A stretch of DNA of 64,000 nucleotides from Metellina segmentata (GCA_947359465.1 OX375878.1:84723877-84787876), one strand, 5' to 3'; counted from the stretch's first letter, positions 21,385 to 33,485 are shown. Notes: generated by a model not told the origin, from the sequence alone. Made by a program: numbers and translations.

Positions 21385-22163
21385 TATAAATGGATTAAGT
21401 TAGAGTTTACTATTTTGATTTTGCGAGTTTGATCACAGTTTCGGTTCTGCTGAGCTATCTGCAAGGGTCGAACGCCATAGGTACACTCGCGTTAATATGT
21501 CGTTGATAAAACGAATCCTTTGATGTCTGTTTAAGGAATAGGAAATTGTTGAATGAATTGTACTTTAATTTCAGCAGATGATCGATTGCCTTTTAACATA
21601 AAGTGACCGAGATATTGAGTTTCCTCTTGTGCGACTTCGTAGATCTAGAAGACTAAACTTTTATTTTTGGATCTATCTGAGTAGATAAATTATTTCCTGT
21701 TCACAGTGCATTTTCTTACTTTTTTTAATTCTTCAATTTTTTTTTCAAAAAACTCCTTTGGAGAATTTACTAAAGTTCAGTATTCCAAATATTCAAAATT
21801 AAAGAGGTGCTCGTTTCTTAATTTGATACATATATATTATATTGTTCAACTATTTGAGTGTTTTTAGGTTGATACCGTTATCTCTCAAATACTAATAAGT
21901 CAGTAGTTTCAGTTAATAGTAAAAATCGTATCAATTTTTATCAGGGTAAGATGAAAATTTTTCGAAGCATTTCTAGTTATATCTTAGTAAAAAATATCCC
22001 CCTCCAAGTGCTTTTGAATAGATATCTCATTAATAATACTTTTTCCTTACCATTTTACTAACGACGAGACAGATCGTTATCAGGATATATAGTGTCTACC
22101 TCGTCCATCAAAACTGGTCCGTTTTACTACTGACGACGTCTTAACAGTCACTAGGTGGTTTAA

Positions 22164-23480
22164 CCAATTAGAACTTACTCTTGAGTTCTTCGGGTTCTCT
22201 AAAAATCAGACAGAAGAATTTTTCTGTATGTTGAGTTACTATTTTTTTCTTTGGACTTTTCTAATATAATCATATTTGATAACAACTTTCTGTAATTGGA
22301 TTTTTAAATCCTTAGAGACTTGTCTGGGTTAGTTCATTTTATAAATTTCTAATATCAACACTAAATTTAATTTCTGCTTACATTATTGATGGGCTCTTCC
22401 TTCAACATTCTCATCACCTTTCTTCTCTTTGTGTTTTCTCCTCCTCCTCTTTCTCTCTCTCTCTCTGTTTCCTCTTCATTCTTTTCTGACCTATTTTTTT
22501 TATAATTGCTGATAAAAAAATTTTAACAGAATTAAATTGCTAATATCAATTATTTATATCAGAATTTAATACCAAAATTTATACTATTCCGTGTCTAAAA
22601 CGAAGATAAAAACTTAACAGTCACGTGAGACAAATGGGCAAAACTATTCAGAAAAGCAACACAAATTCCTTACTAATTCAATGATTCTCAAGTTAGAAAC
22701 TGTCATGCAAAAATATCTGCATTAAAAATCTAAAAATCTAAATTATCTAAAACTTATTTATTGTGTTTTTGTACGGAAACAGCTGGATGTATACTCAATT
22801 TTGTGACTGAATTTTTTAAATTTTACATTTAAAGCACATGTTTAGCAAATTATAGGTTAGCATGTTAGCACAAAGCATATTATAGGTAGTACGAAATTGT
22901 TTTTCTAACCTGACTTTTCCTTATATATATATATATACATAAGAACACAAGAATTTCCAAAAATATATTTTAACAAAAGTCTTAAAAAATAATAAAAAAT
23001 GAAGAAATGTTGGTGGATCAGGGCGTCTTCAGGGAGGAGCCTGACCCAAACAACATAAAATGGTGTTTTCTACATATGAGCAGCATTAGGCTGAAAAAAT
23101 TGCTCATACACTCCCCCGAACACCACCAAAAAGCAAGTAAAACAAAACAAAAAACCAAAACACAGCAGGAACAAAACGAAATCAAACCCGAAGCCGCAGC
23201 TGGGAGATCAACAACAACAGTCCTAAAAATTACCACCAAATGCCATCAATTACACAATCTAACAACATGCTAACACCATACTTCCGATGCAACGAGTCCA
23301 TAAAAAGCAGAAAAATAAAAATATAAATAATATTAAAATCCCCAGCCCCTATTCAAAACGATATTCACAAATAGTAAAATAAAATTGAAAAGCAACTCAC
23401 ATGGCTCTGAGGAAATTACGAAAAATAATTATTCATGGGTTGTGTAGCTGTTGATATTAATAAATATTTCAAAAATATTA
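22164..23480. other. Unassigned; simple repeats only
   Basis: Contains a pyrimidine-rich CTCTCT tract (22437-22480) and a TA run (22923-22937). A plus-strand open frame at 23007-23273 gives a Lys/Gln/Thr-rich product with no recognised domain. Confidence 0.45.
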
Positions 23481-23488
23481 TTAAAGAA

Positions 23489-24168
23489 TTAATAAGGGTA
23501 TTTGTTATTGAGAAGTGTGTTTTTTAGATATTTATATTGTAATAAAAAGTTTGAATCAGAATTACAAATTTTTTTGAAACGTACCAATTGACCAGCAATC
23601 GTGATGTAGTATATTCTTTTAGAGATATTGGAGCCCCAAAATATTAATTTAATGACTGTAAATTTAAAATCGCTGCGTTTATCATATACATTAATGTCAA
23701 TTTTGCCGCATGAAACAGAAATTTTTAAGTCTAGAAAATCAGTATTATTGTTATCTAGATTGGTTTTAATTAAAGAAAGTTCGTCTGGATATAGATGGAT
23801 TTCCAAATATTAGAAAATTTGCTATTATTAAAAACAATTAAATCATCAATAAATCTAAAAGCAGTATTTAACTGAAAGCAAAAGTTTTTTTCAAAATAAT
23901 GAAGAAATAAATTAGCAAGAATGGAAGGAAAATTAGAACCTTGGGGTATACCCTTAACTTGAGTGTAAATATGTTCACCATTAAAAATAAAATTATTAAA
24001 AATACAATAATTAACCAAAAATTCCCATTCCTCAAAATGCAGATAAATTAAGTTTTTAAAATCATGATAATAATAGTTCAAAACATCTCTCAATTTGTCC
24101 AGGGGTATGCTGGTAAATAGGTCTTTAAAATCATAGGTCTGAATGTAATTACTAATATTTTTATCCAA
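23489..24168 (-). pseudogene. Penelope-like reverse transcriptase fragment
   Basis: Two overlapping minus-strand frames (24168-23770, then 23806-23489) join by a frameshift near 23790. The first shows YDFKDLFTSIPLDKL, VKGIPQGSNFPSILANLF and RFIDDLIVFNN, the last carrying the catalytic Asp pair of an RT palm. The second gives FLDLKISVSCGKI, VYDKRSDFKF and ITIAGQLVRFKKIC, the thumb-side block seen in Penelope-like RTs. RTs of this type copy their RNA at nicked or exposed DNA ends, often with a GIY-YIG endonuclease, which I do not see here. The 5' part is missing: a stop precedes the first frame at about 24175. Assignment to Penelope-like rests on motif memory; a related non-LTR class is possible. 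Confidence 0.7.
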
Positions 24169-24357
24169 AACATTCTAAACCTTATTATTATCACATGTAA
24201 TCCAGGTTATTTTGTGTGTGTTATGTTACTGTTATTTTGTATATTTTATGTTATATATATATATACACACAACAAAATTTATTTTGTACATAACGTATTG
24301 ACCAAGTATCAAATGATTAAATTTATAGACTTCTGTGAAGTGTGGTTCCTGCCAAAA

Positions 24358-25371
24358 TCAGTAGCCAGAGTAGCCGCCATTGTTGGAGATCACCGCTGCC
24401 ACACGCCTCGGTATTGATTCAAAGAGACTTTGGATGTGTTCTTGGGGTACAGCAGACCAAGCAGCTTCCACACGTTTCCAAAGTTGATCTGGTGTGGCAG
24501 CTGGGGATGTAATCTGGGTCAATCGTTGACCACATGTTTTCTATCGGCGAAAGATCCGGAGAGCGAGCTGGCCATGGAAGCAATTCAATCTGGCGATTGA
24601 CGAAGAACCCTTGGACAATGCGTGCCACGTGTGGTCGCACATTATCCTATTGAAATATGTCTGTGGGCAAGCCCTGAAGGTAAGGAAGGACAACCGGCTA
24701 TAACACCTTGGAGATGTAGCGCTGGCTGTTTAAAGTACCGGCAATGCGTACTAGAGGAGTGCGAGAGTGATATCCAATACCGCCCCGTACCATAATACCC
24801 GGTGCAGGACCAGTGTGGCGGTGCATAACGCAGCTGTTCAGCATCCTCTCGCCACAGTGTCTCCAGACTCGAATCTGACCATCGGGGTGTTGCAGACAGA
24901 AGCGTGACTCGTCAGTAAAGACAATTTCATTCCATTCTGCCGTCCACATCCTTCTTTCATAGTACCATTGGCGGCGGAGACGTCTGTGGTTCTGCGTCAA
25001 GGACAGACGAAGCAATGGACGTCTTGCGGACAGACCACTCTGTTGTAAACGGCGTCGAATGGTACGCGCAGACACTGGATGATGCGTTACAGACTGAATG
25101 TGCTGTGAAATTGTTTTTGATGTGGCTGAGTGATCCGTCACTGCCATACGCACAATATGCCTGTCATCACATGAAATGGTGCACTGAGGTGGATGCGATT
25201 GAATACGTCGGTCCGTCGTACCCTCCTGCATCCAACGATCACATATCCGCATTACAGTTGTTTGGTTTCGTCCAACACGACTACCGATTTCCCTGAAAGA
25301 TAATCCACAATCTCGGTAGACCACAATCCTTCCTCTGTCGAACTCGGATACTTGATCAAAAGATGAGGCAT
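24358..25371 (-). pseudogene. Tc1-type (DD34E) transposase, several lesions
   Basis: Read on the minus strand: SEFDRGRIVVYRDCGLSF and the following helix-turn-helix, a second DNA-binding region with SARTIRRRLQQSGL, then IVFTDESRFCL (first Asp), DNVRPHVARIV (second Asp) and WPARSPDLSPIEN (Glu). The second Asp and the Glu are separated by 34 residues, defining Tc1 type. Lesions: a frameshift close to the ATG at 25371, an in-frame stop at about 24697, another just before DNVRPH (Gln to stop), and a frameshift after IENMWST. The C-terminus recovers to SNNGGYSGY and stop at 24358-24360. I could not pair terminal repeats. It abuts the Penelope-like fragment. Confidence 0.88.
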
Positions 25372-25650
25372 AATTGATCGTTTTTTTGAAAAAAACACAA
25401 GAAAAACACAATTGCCGTACTTGAAATCGTCGAAATCTCCAAGCCTTAAATAGCGCTTTGAAGTGGCGCCACAGGCGCGTGTGATGAGCGTCTGCGCTGA
25501 AATTCTAATCATTTGCATATCTCACCTCCCTTAATATGTAACAAGGTCATCGCAACTATGTATATCTTAGGTAAATATTGATTAAAAGATAAATCTAAGT
25601 AATGCCTTTAATTAATAAAAAAAGGTTACACATAATTATTCAGGATACTT
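25372..25650. other. 5' flank of the Tc1 remnant; otherwise unassigned
   Basis: Probably includes the untranslated leader of the Tc1 element up to about 25540 (GGTGAGATATGC on the minus strand). No terminal repeat could be matched. Confidence 0.35.
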
Positions 25651-27130
25651 TTATTTTAAGGTCTCTTTTTTATAGTCTGGATACATCTTAATATGTTCTT
25701 GCACACAGCGTAATAAGAACTGTTTCTGTTCTTCTTCTGGGGTAATTAAACCATGGAAGGCTTGCATTAGCTTAACAGTTATTTCAGCTGTGTCACTTAC
25801 TGTTTTTAAGCTAAAACTGTTATTTTTAGCTACCATAAAGGCTGCATTTTCTTCCCACGAAGATACATTTTCTTGGAGGAAACTGCTGTCAACTTTTAAT
25901 CGCGAAAACTAATTTTTGCTCTTGATGGATACGAAATCACTCAATGATTTCCCTAAAACGATAAGAAAAATTAGTATCACAAGAAAATTAACAGAATTTA
26001 AAATAACAGATGAAACAAAACTCTCATCGTATAAAGATACAGACATCTCTTCCTTCGATGGAACATATATCTTCCCAAAATCATATTAACTTTCTCTTAG
26101 TAAGTTTACTACAATATTCGCCTCGGTTTGTTCATAAACAATAGCATCAAAGAGTGATAATACGGCTATTTCCTCTGATAAATACCACTGGTGTTGACTG
26201 AACTTGCTCAGGGCAACTTTGGAAATCAATTTTTCAACTGTTTCATACTCTTTTAACGTCTTTAAAAAACTAAAATCTTTATTCGGCGTCTTCACGGCCA
26301 AACTGCATCCAAGACAGGACATCACATAAACTGCCACAATGAATAAACAAACATCTTGTTACGCTCGTTTGTCCTCAACGATCATTTTGAACTGAGACTG
26401 CAGCAAACATATTTTCAAAGAGTAAATAGCTTTTGCCATACATCGTGCTGGATGCATTGCGTCAGGAGGTCTGATTTTAATTTTATTCTCGTTATCTCTT
26501 CTCAAGAAAATAACAGATAGTTCGACCAGTTCCCGATAATCGTAACGTATAATGGATTTTTGCAGTTCATGGTTAATAAACGTCACCAATCCGTTAAGGG
26601 TCACGTCAAAAAGATGCTGTTTTGTAAAATCTGTGCATGTTTCGATAGCTTTAGAATTAATGTTTTTCCAGTTGTCTCTGAACTTTTTGATCAGTTGAAT
26701 ATAGGGACTACTTGCGACTCTGTGGATCTTATACACTTTTCAGAACCAGTTCATAAACATGATGACGGCAAGCAAAGAATAGCAATTCTCTTTCTTGATT
26801 TTGTTCTAACAGCTTACAAACTCCATTCAAGCGGTCTGTATTAGATGCTGTCGTATCACGTCACATTATATGTACTTTATTATTGAGATTCCATCCTTTA
26901 AGTGCGTTTGAAACTGCTTTAGCTTCATATTTGCCGGAAGAGCTGTCCAGTTTTGGTACCATAAGAAGTTGTTTCGTCTCTCCAAATGAAATAAGGATCG
27001 GCAGGCGTTCTTCTTTAGAACTTCTCACATCCAGTCCTAGTAACAATTTTCCATCGTAATGAACGGTAACTACTTCGGGCACGTTATTCCGAAAATCGGA
27101 TTTTATGGATTCCGCTTCAACCTTTCTCAA
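25651..27130 (-). pseudogene. Transposase-like protein with DTTASNT motif, broken
   Basis: Minus-strand pieces in order: 27130-26861 (VTVHYDGKLLLGLDVRS, QLLMVPKLDSSSGKYEA), then after a stop a piece near 26855-26730 (DTTASNTDRLNGVCKLLE, ELLFFACRHHVYELVL), 26736-26359 (KFRDNWKNINSK, RYDYRELVELSVIFLRR, ARCMAKAIYSLKICLLQ), 26337-26086 (FSQHQWYLSEEIAVLSLFDA) and 25836-25651. I know this arrangement as a protein common in arthropod and cnidarian genomes, usually in many copies, whose spaced Asp, Cys-His-His and WYLS blocks suggest an RNase H-like transposase. I cannot name its superfamily with confidence. At least three stops or frameshifts make it non-functional. Confidence 0.6.
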
Positions 27131-27302
27131 TGACTCACCTCACTAACCAACAAAATGCTTATTTTACTGCTTCTGTGTTCTATTGACATCTTCGAAAGAT
27201 GAAACAATGCGCGTTAATTACATGACAAGCCGAGAGTAAAGCCCGGATTTTCAAGAGTCAGGGTAGAAGCGTCGCGCGAAGAGATTCAAGTCCAACGTCT
27301 CA

Positions 27303-27640
27303 AATTCCTCTACCGGTATAGTGGTTAAGGTGTTTGCCTCTAGTTTGGAAGGTTCCTGGTTCGAATCCGGGTACGGGCATGCATGTTTGTAAGTGTATGG
27401 CGTAAAGGCGGCTGGTGCACCCTAAATCTGTCGTGGACGAAAGTCCTCACGTTGGGTTGGTGTGGAAGTTTGGAGAGTGGGGTGCCAGCTCAGGTGTTGC
27501 TTCGTCATCTGACCGTAGTTCAAAATTATGAGGTGTTGTCCTAGGATCTTTCCCTTAAGGGATTGATCCCGGACGGTCGACAATAGCCCTTTATATTGCT
27601 CTTGTGTACGACGTTAATTACAAATTACCAATTACCGCTC
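27303..27640 (+). repeat. Full-length SINE (family A)
   Basis: Best-preserved head on the plus strand: CCGGTATAGTGGTTAAGGTG (box A) and CTGGTTCGAATCCGGGTACG (box B). The core has GGCTGGTGCACCCTAAATCT and GTCGTGGACGAAAGTCC; the 3' domain has GTGGGGTGCCAGCTCAGGTG and GTACGACGTTAATTAC. It ends in AAATTACCAATTACC. Confidence 0.9.
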
Positions 27641-27728
27641 CAACAAGAATTCACAACTTATAGCAACGCTGCGTATTTATGTTTTTCTAAGTAGCGCATC
27701 AACTCTAACAGTCAGTCACGTGAGCGGT

Positions 27729-27759
<31 letters not shown>

Positions 27760-29084
27760 GTTTCATGCTGAAACATCTGAGCAACTATACCTAAATCAAC
27801 AATAATTTGATAGTTTTGAATAAGCTGGAAGGTTGTTGATCATTCCGATTTTAACAGTACTGCTGAAAAAGCAATTTTTCTCAAAACTATATTTATGGAA
27901 TTTAAATTCTAATTCTTGTTCTATATCCACATTATCTGTTCTTAAGGTATATCAAAACGTTAAAAATGTCATTTTTGACTAAAAGTTCCTAAAAAGGTTT
28001 TTGATCCTATTGATAGAGTATTTATTTTACTTTCCAAAATATATTTGATTTTTTTTCCTCGCTAAGTTAGTTATATTAAGATTTTAATCAAGGCGGGAAA
28101 ACCGGAAGTAGGTATGGAAAACACCAAAAAAGGCCGAAAATACCAAAAATCTGTCAAAATTAAAATTTAAAACTAAATATATTTTGCAAATATTAGTTAA
28201 AGAAAGGTTTCTCAAATATGTTTAGATGGTTTCTCTTTTGGAAATATTGTGAACATTTTTAAAGAGAAGCGAAGAACAAAATTGTTTACAGAAACAGTAA
28301 AAACAAAAGAGAGCAAAAGACACACTGCAAACTATTTTTTACTCTAAATTAATTTTTAATCCAATATTTCTTCACTTCAAATGTTATAACACAAAAAGTT
28401 ATTGATGGATTCTTGTAAAACTTTGAGAACTTGTTCTTTATAAGACTTGTTTCTTTGTCTAGGGAATGAACTGAAATAATTATGATGAGTTGAAAAGTTT
28501 TTTAATTATGGTCATTTATTTAAGAAAAAGGACGGTAAAACTATCAAAAATCGTATATTCATTTTTCGATCGCTGGTAAATTTTGTTTATTTAAATATAC
28601 TTTTGAGTCTAGTTCATTCCATAGAAAAATGCATGTTTTCTTTTGTTTTCTCTTTTAAATAGTTATTATTTTAATAAATTGTGTTTCTTTTCCATCACAC
28701 GCAACACCACCAAAAAGTATTCGACTCAAAGTGACAAGTAAGTCAGAATAAAGCAAATTCTAAGTGTAGTTATACCATTATTGAAATAATAATGCCGTTA
28801 TTGAAGAAGAAGAATATTTAAAAATCCGAATTATAACGTTTCAAACATTAAAAAATTCTTTATCATAACTACAGCAGAAGATTGCGAAATTCCACAATGT
28901 CGCATGCCGGATGCAAGAGTGCCACAAGTAAAAAAATATATATTGTTTTGTTGACTATAAGTGCGAGAGCACTCGCCGTAAATCGCTGTGTTTATTAATT
29001 CAGTTGAACATGAAAGGAACTTAAGAACGAAAACGTGAAAAACGTAAGTGATTATATATTTTGATTATCTCTTCAATCTAGAGT
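27641..29084. other. Unassigned; probably Helitron body of type H3
   Basis: A TA microsatellite at 27728-27761 is followed by AT-rich DNA. The block ATGCAAGAGTGCCACAAGTA (28911-28930) resembles GTGCAAGAATGGCACAAGTA inside the H3 Helitron (37111-37130), so at least the right part belongs to a related element. No 5' terminus was found. Confidence 0.4.
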
Positions 29085-29123
29085 TAACCAATTCAAACCA
29101 AGTAAGGCCGGGTATTTTGCTAG
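29085..29123 (+). mobile_element. Helitron 3' terminus, type H3
   Basis: AAGTAAGGCCGGGTATTTTG followed by CTAG and then T matches the terminus at 37496-37524 (GAGCAAAGCCGGGTATTTCT, GCTAG-T). The hairpin is weakened by substitutions. Its 5' end is not located. Confidence 0.6.
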
Positions 29124-29157
29124 TGTTTGATAAAATCTCAACTTCGAAAAATGTATA

Positions 29158-30005
29158 GTAGGTGTTCCAAATATCCCTTACCCTATCTATTTCAAGGTAT
29201 CTCAGCCTCCTGGTTTGGGAAATCAAGCTGAAAACTAAATGAATTTCACTAGGAACTATTCTCCTTTGGTTTCCAGAGATCATATCGCACCCCGTCAAGA
29301 AAAGTGACACAACTCAAAATTACAGAATTTGAGAAACACATCACAACTTAAAGGATACTTATAAAACTTATATTGAAATACTATAAGCTTCTTGTAAATG
29401 ATAGATAAGTATATTTATAGTGGTAAATAGTATGTTCTATAGAATAGTAATATAATACGCGCTGGGGCACCTTATACATATTTTTCAATGACATAATATA
29501 ACATTTTTATTTTTTGAGTTGTGTCACATTTCTTGCCGGGGAGCAATATATCATCTTTACTTATGCCAGTTTAAGCTAACTAGTAAATTTTCAAAAAGTT
29601 TCCCAAGAGAATTTTAAAAAGTGGGTTCCAAATATCGCCTACTCCTGTTCCTATTACCACCCATCGTGCGAAATTAGGAGCTACTATTGAAAACGAGTTG
29701 TTAGTAGAGCATACATACCTACCTTTAGTATGGAATGTACTTTCGATTCATATAAACGAAATTATGATTTGGAAACACTTACCTGGATATTCCCTGAATG
29801 GATTGGAGAAAAGAAATACGTTGGTCACACTCTCAAATACTTCAGATGCATTAGTGTTGTTGATATAACTGATAGGAAACTTGACAGTGACGCTACGTGT
29901 GACAAAACCCTAGTAACTACATAAACTCGTAGATGTCGTGCATAGTAGCTCGCAAACATGAGTAGGCGATATTAGGCACATAGACGATACTTGGAACACC
30001 TACCC
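29158..30005. mobile_element. Unclassified element with inverted termini and subtermini
   Basis: The left end GTAGGTGTTCCAAATATC follows TA. The right end, reverse-complemented, is GGGTAGGTGTTCCAAGTATC, also next to TA. Internally AGTTGTGTCACTTTTCTTG (reverse of about 29290-29315) and AGTTGTGTCACATTTCTTG (29517-29535) are inverted to each other and continue into similar sequence (GACGGGGTGCGATAT against CCGGGGAGCAATATA). A third GTTCCAAATATCGCCTACTC lies at 29626. A 64-codon frame at 29730-29924 has no known motif. TA flanks suggest the Tc1/mariner/pogo group. Confidence 0.45.
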
Positions 30006-30838
30006 TATTATGCTTATGAGAGGACCTTTAGGAATAAACAAAAACAAACAGCCGGAGAAGAAAATGTGCATACTGTTCAGAGCCTATTTAATTTATCTCC
30101 ATTACTTGTGTGATGTTTGCTGTTAATTTTTGAGGAAACCAAATGTTAAAATTGCTTTTGAGTACCGTAACAAATTACACCAAGAATTCTGAAAATATTT
30201 GACAAAACCACTAACACCCTCTGAATTTAGTTGTATAGAAAAACCCTCTGTTATAAAACTGGGATAAAATTAATACGATGAAAAACAATTCGTCAGTACT
30301 CGAGATATTTTTAATGCTAACAAACAAGCCAGATGGGAGATGTAAATTTAGCTTGTCATCATAGTTGATATCACATGGTTCATATCGGGTTTACCTTGAA
30401 ATGTAGTTTATCGATGTAAGGTGTTTTATCTAATTGGAGTTGACCAATTAACTATCATTTGTAATTTCGTAATTCATTCTTTGAAATTCTTTTTGGCGAC
30501 GTACTAAAAATCGTATTCGAGAGACAAGCCAAGTGGCGCAAGATCAAGATTACATTCAGGAATCACTTTGCGCCACATAACACTACCACCACCTACATTT
30601 AGCTTCACAGAAAAGGCCCCTCATTATTAGAGAAACTATGTGAAATATGTTCTACGTCAAATGAATCCATTAATACATTATGGTATTAAGGATACGTTAA
30701 TAATTCGTCCAAGATAAGCTCCTTAACAGAAATTTTTTATTTGTTTGAGAGATTTTTTTCTGTAAAACTGAGAATATAGAATGAGGCGTGGTATTTTTAT
30801 GGTACCCTCGTAATTATGGTCGTCGTTTTTATGGTACC
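30006..30838. other. Unassigned sequence
   Basis: AT-rich; nothing recognised. Confidence 0.4.
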
Positions 30839-32102
30839 CAGGTAACCCTCGTATAGCACGGTACTTCTATAACACGATACCGATAATTGCGGCAGCCCTC
30901 ATATAACACGCCTAGATTCTCCATATTACACGGTTCACAATAACAATGACCTCTACCATTATAAAAGGAAGTATTTGTTTGTCTGTCTGTTTCTTGCCGC
31001 AAAATCCTGACAATTCTATGCCACTTACAGCAATGAGATTTGACACACAGGTAGTCTGAATTTTTTCCAATTTTTCGGTCGCGGTGAATTTTAAAAATTT
31101 AATCTAGAAGATTTTTAAATGAATTTAATAGTTTTATTCTCCGTCGGTTTTTTAAAGCGTTTCTTCCGAAGAAGAACCACCCCAATATTGACTTTTTCTA
31201 TCCACGTGACCTTGCCGATTCTAAATTCATTTTTTACGTTTCCGCTTTCATTTTGCTCCAAGGAAAATTTATTTTTTTCCGTTCCCGCTTTCTTTTTGCG
31301 CCGAGGAATGATTTTCAAGCAGAGGAAAAAAATGAGTTTAACTTCAGTTATGTAGTTCTTTTTTCAATCTCCTAGACCGTTAAAGATCGAGTAAATGTTT
31401 CAATGGATTTGAAATCTGCGGAAAATTTTACACCATATTAATATCTTACACCACGGGCACGGGCAACGCCGGGTTAGCCACGCAGTGGCTAGTAATCTAT
31501 GTAAATAAGAATGGAGTATTTGTACTCGTACATTAAATATTTTCGATCCATTTCAAGTTTTCTATCCGTTTTGGACCCTTCTGATGCCAAATCCGCATCT
31601 TGCGCGTTTGGTGTCCGTCTGTCTGTCCATCTTCAATGAAGCAAGCGATAAAGAGTTCCAGCCGCCCAAGGAAGAAAAAGCACACGACCCGTAAACTGTT
31701 TCAATTCCATTGACGAAAATTTTAAAAAGAGCCAACTGAATTTTCTATAATTTTAAATGTAAATTTTTTATGGATGTATGAACATAGTTTAAATTATTTT
31801 TAATTAATTTTATATTTGTTATTTAAAGTTGAATAAAGAAATTTTTTGTAAAAACGCAGTATGTTCGCGTCTGCATAATTTTTGTGTTCTATGTATCAAG
31901 ATTTTGGTTTCCATATAACACGGTACACATTATGACCTCTGAGTTTTGGTTAACATGGTTTCTATATAGCACGATTTTCCTATAACAGGATTCCCATATA
32001 ACACAGTACGCAATATCGAAATTTGTGGGACTTTTAAATTTCGTATAACACGGATTCTCTATAGCACGGCACTAATCCACCGTGCTATATGAGGGTTAGC
32101 TG
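30839..32102. mobile_element. Tigger-like MITE carrying a Helitron
   Basis: The left end is CAGGTAACCCTCGTATAGCA, and the reverse-complemented right end CAGCTAACCCTCATATAGCA, followed by TA at 32103-32104; the left TA is not preserved. Many degenerate copies of a TATAACACGGTAC motif lie near both ends (30856-30935, 31913-32090). The arrangement is that of Tigger/pogo relatives whose ends repeat this motif. No catalytic frame is present. The Helitron at 30952-31492 splits it. Confidence 0.6.
30952..31492 (+). mobile_element. Non-autonomous Helitron, type H2
   Basis: It starts TCTACCATTATAAAAGGAAG and ends GGTTAGCCACGCAGTGGCTA plus G before T; the inverted pair GCCACG/CAGTGGC forms the 3' hairpin and CTAG-T the terminus. 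Homologous to 44224-44715 at both ends. Internal open frames on both strands (31115-31355) are AT/TTC-rich and unrecognised. It interrupts the Tigger-like motif array, so it is younger. Confidence 0.75.
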
Positions 32103-32176
32103 TAGTATGTACACCCTATATCATCCCGAAAATGACGCTCTTTTGATTGCTATTTCAGCCATGTTTTTACAGAATA

Positions 32177-33483
32177 CAGAGGCTGTTCGCACAATTTTTA
32201 GACGATTTTGATTAGCGGTAATAAAAAATCGTTTGCTGCAATAGAAATAATTGCAACTGTACTATGTTTTTAAAAGCAAAATTATCGTCTGCGGCTTGAG
32301 AGGTTTGTTTTTATTCAAAATGGCGTTTTTAACGAAGCAGTGGTTCGAAGGCTATATTTATGCTCTTTCCGAAGAGAAATATTCATATTCCGTTATCCAA
32401 AAACGATGTGAGAGTCATGGTGTTGTGATATCTAAAGCGTCGATAGGTAATATCGTCAACAAGAAAAAGAAAAAAAGTCAAATTGGAGCCTCAAGTGGGA
32501 CAAAAATTGCAAACAAGTATCCAAGGAAGAAACGGACATCTTCGACTATTGCAAAGGTACGTTGTTTAATGTTAAAAGAAAATCCCCCTAGTCAAAGTAC
32601 AGTAGCAAAATAATTAAAATGCTCGGTGTCCACTGTAAACAAAATGATTAACGTTGATTTAAATCTTAAGAAAGCGAAAAAACGCAATGTGCATCTTTTT
32701 TCTCCAAAGCATATCGCTGAACGCAGGACACACTGCCGAATTCTATATGAAAAACACTTATCCAAAGAAAAATGGAAAAAAAATTGTCACAATAGATGAA
32801 TCATGGGTGTATTTAAATGATTGCAGCAAAAAAAAAAGCCATTTATTATCATAAAAGGGGAGAAAATATTTTAAGTACATGGTTCACAGAATCGAAAGAA
32901 AGTTTTTCAAAGGGATTCATGATTGTTGCTGGTTTTTCATATAATGGCAAGTTAAAAATAAAGAGAGTGGAAAAAAATGTCAAGATTAACTCCAAATTCT
33001 ATTAGGAACATATTTTACCGCCACTTTTTCTGAATGAAATACCATCGCTTTACCCACAGTGCCATCAATCTGTGGAACTCCATCAAGACAAAGCTAGCAG
33101 TCACACATTAAAATCCATTGTAAATTTCCTAAAAGAAATGGAACAAAAAACCGGTATAAAGGCCATACTCTTCACTGATATACCTACTAAATCTCCCGAT
33201 GTATCACCTATGGATTTTTGTGCGTGCTTTCGGACTTTTAAAATCTGCATTATCCAAACGTCGTCCCACAACCCTTACAGGACTCTGGAAAGCTGTTCAG
33301 GAGGAATGGGATAGAATACCTCTTCTAACACTTCAAAAGGCATTATTATCCTGAAAATTACGGTGTCGAAAGATAGTTTAGAATAAGGGTTATCAAATAG
33401 AACATTTTAAACACAAGAATTTTATGTAATTTAGTTTTGTGAATACACTATACATTGTCTAAAAAATGTGTAAACAGCATCTG
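32177..33483 (+). mobile_element. Complete but decayed mariner-type transposon
   Basis: TA flanks at 32175-32176 and 33484-33485. The left end CAGAGGCTGTTCGCACAATT and reverse-complemented right end CAGATGCTGTTTACACATTT continue TTTTAGAC in both. The 1307-bp length fits a full mariner. The coding region inside is broken at several places. Confidence 0.85.
32320..33381 (+). pseudogene. Mariner-superfamily transposase, frameshifted
   Basis: From ATG at 32320: MAFLTKQWFEGYIYAL and the following helices, a Lys-rich linker, then VTIDESWVYLNDC (first Asp), ELHQDKASSHTLKSIV (second Asp), DIPTKSPDVSPMDFCA (third Asp) and LLKSALSKRRPTTLTGLW. The second and third Asp are separated by 36 residues. Lesions: stop at 32611-32613, an extra A in a run near 32778, stop near 33004, frameshift near 33217, and a stop (probably lost Trp) shortly before the end. 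About 353 codons would be expected. It belongs to a different lineage from the mariner at 11881-12957, with divergent motifs and ends. Confidence 0.85.
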
Positions 33484-33485
33484 TA

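Larger units (their letters stand above)
20352..22159. mobile_element. TTAA-bounded, piggyBac-like remnant carrying a SINE and a Helitron
   Basis: TTAA lies at 20348-20351 and 22160-22163. The left end reads CTCTCCGAGTGGTTTTGACG; the reverse-complemented right end reads ACCACCTAGTGACTGTTAAG then ACGTCGTC, similar but diverged. Just inside the left end are two near-palindromes, GACGAGATATCTCGTC (20369-20384) and GACGAGATGTCTCGTC (20411-20426); the right side keeps fragments (CGACGAGACAGATCG, 22065-22079). No transposase is visible. Family is inferred from the TTAA target and end style only. Confidence 0.45.

Noticed and set aside
23007..23273. 88-codon frame rich in Lys, Gln and Thr
   Set aside because: Low-complexity composition from an A-rich stretch; no domain.
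32101..32130. TGTACACCCTATATC as the left end of the mariner
   Set aside because: The true pair of ends is CAGAGGCTGTTCGCAC / CAGATGCTGTTTACAC with TA flanks at 32175 and 33484.
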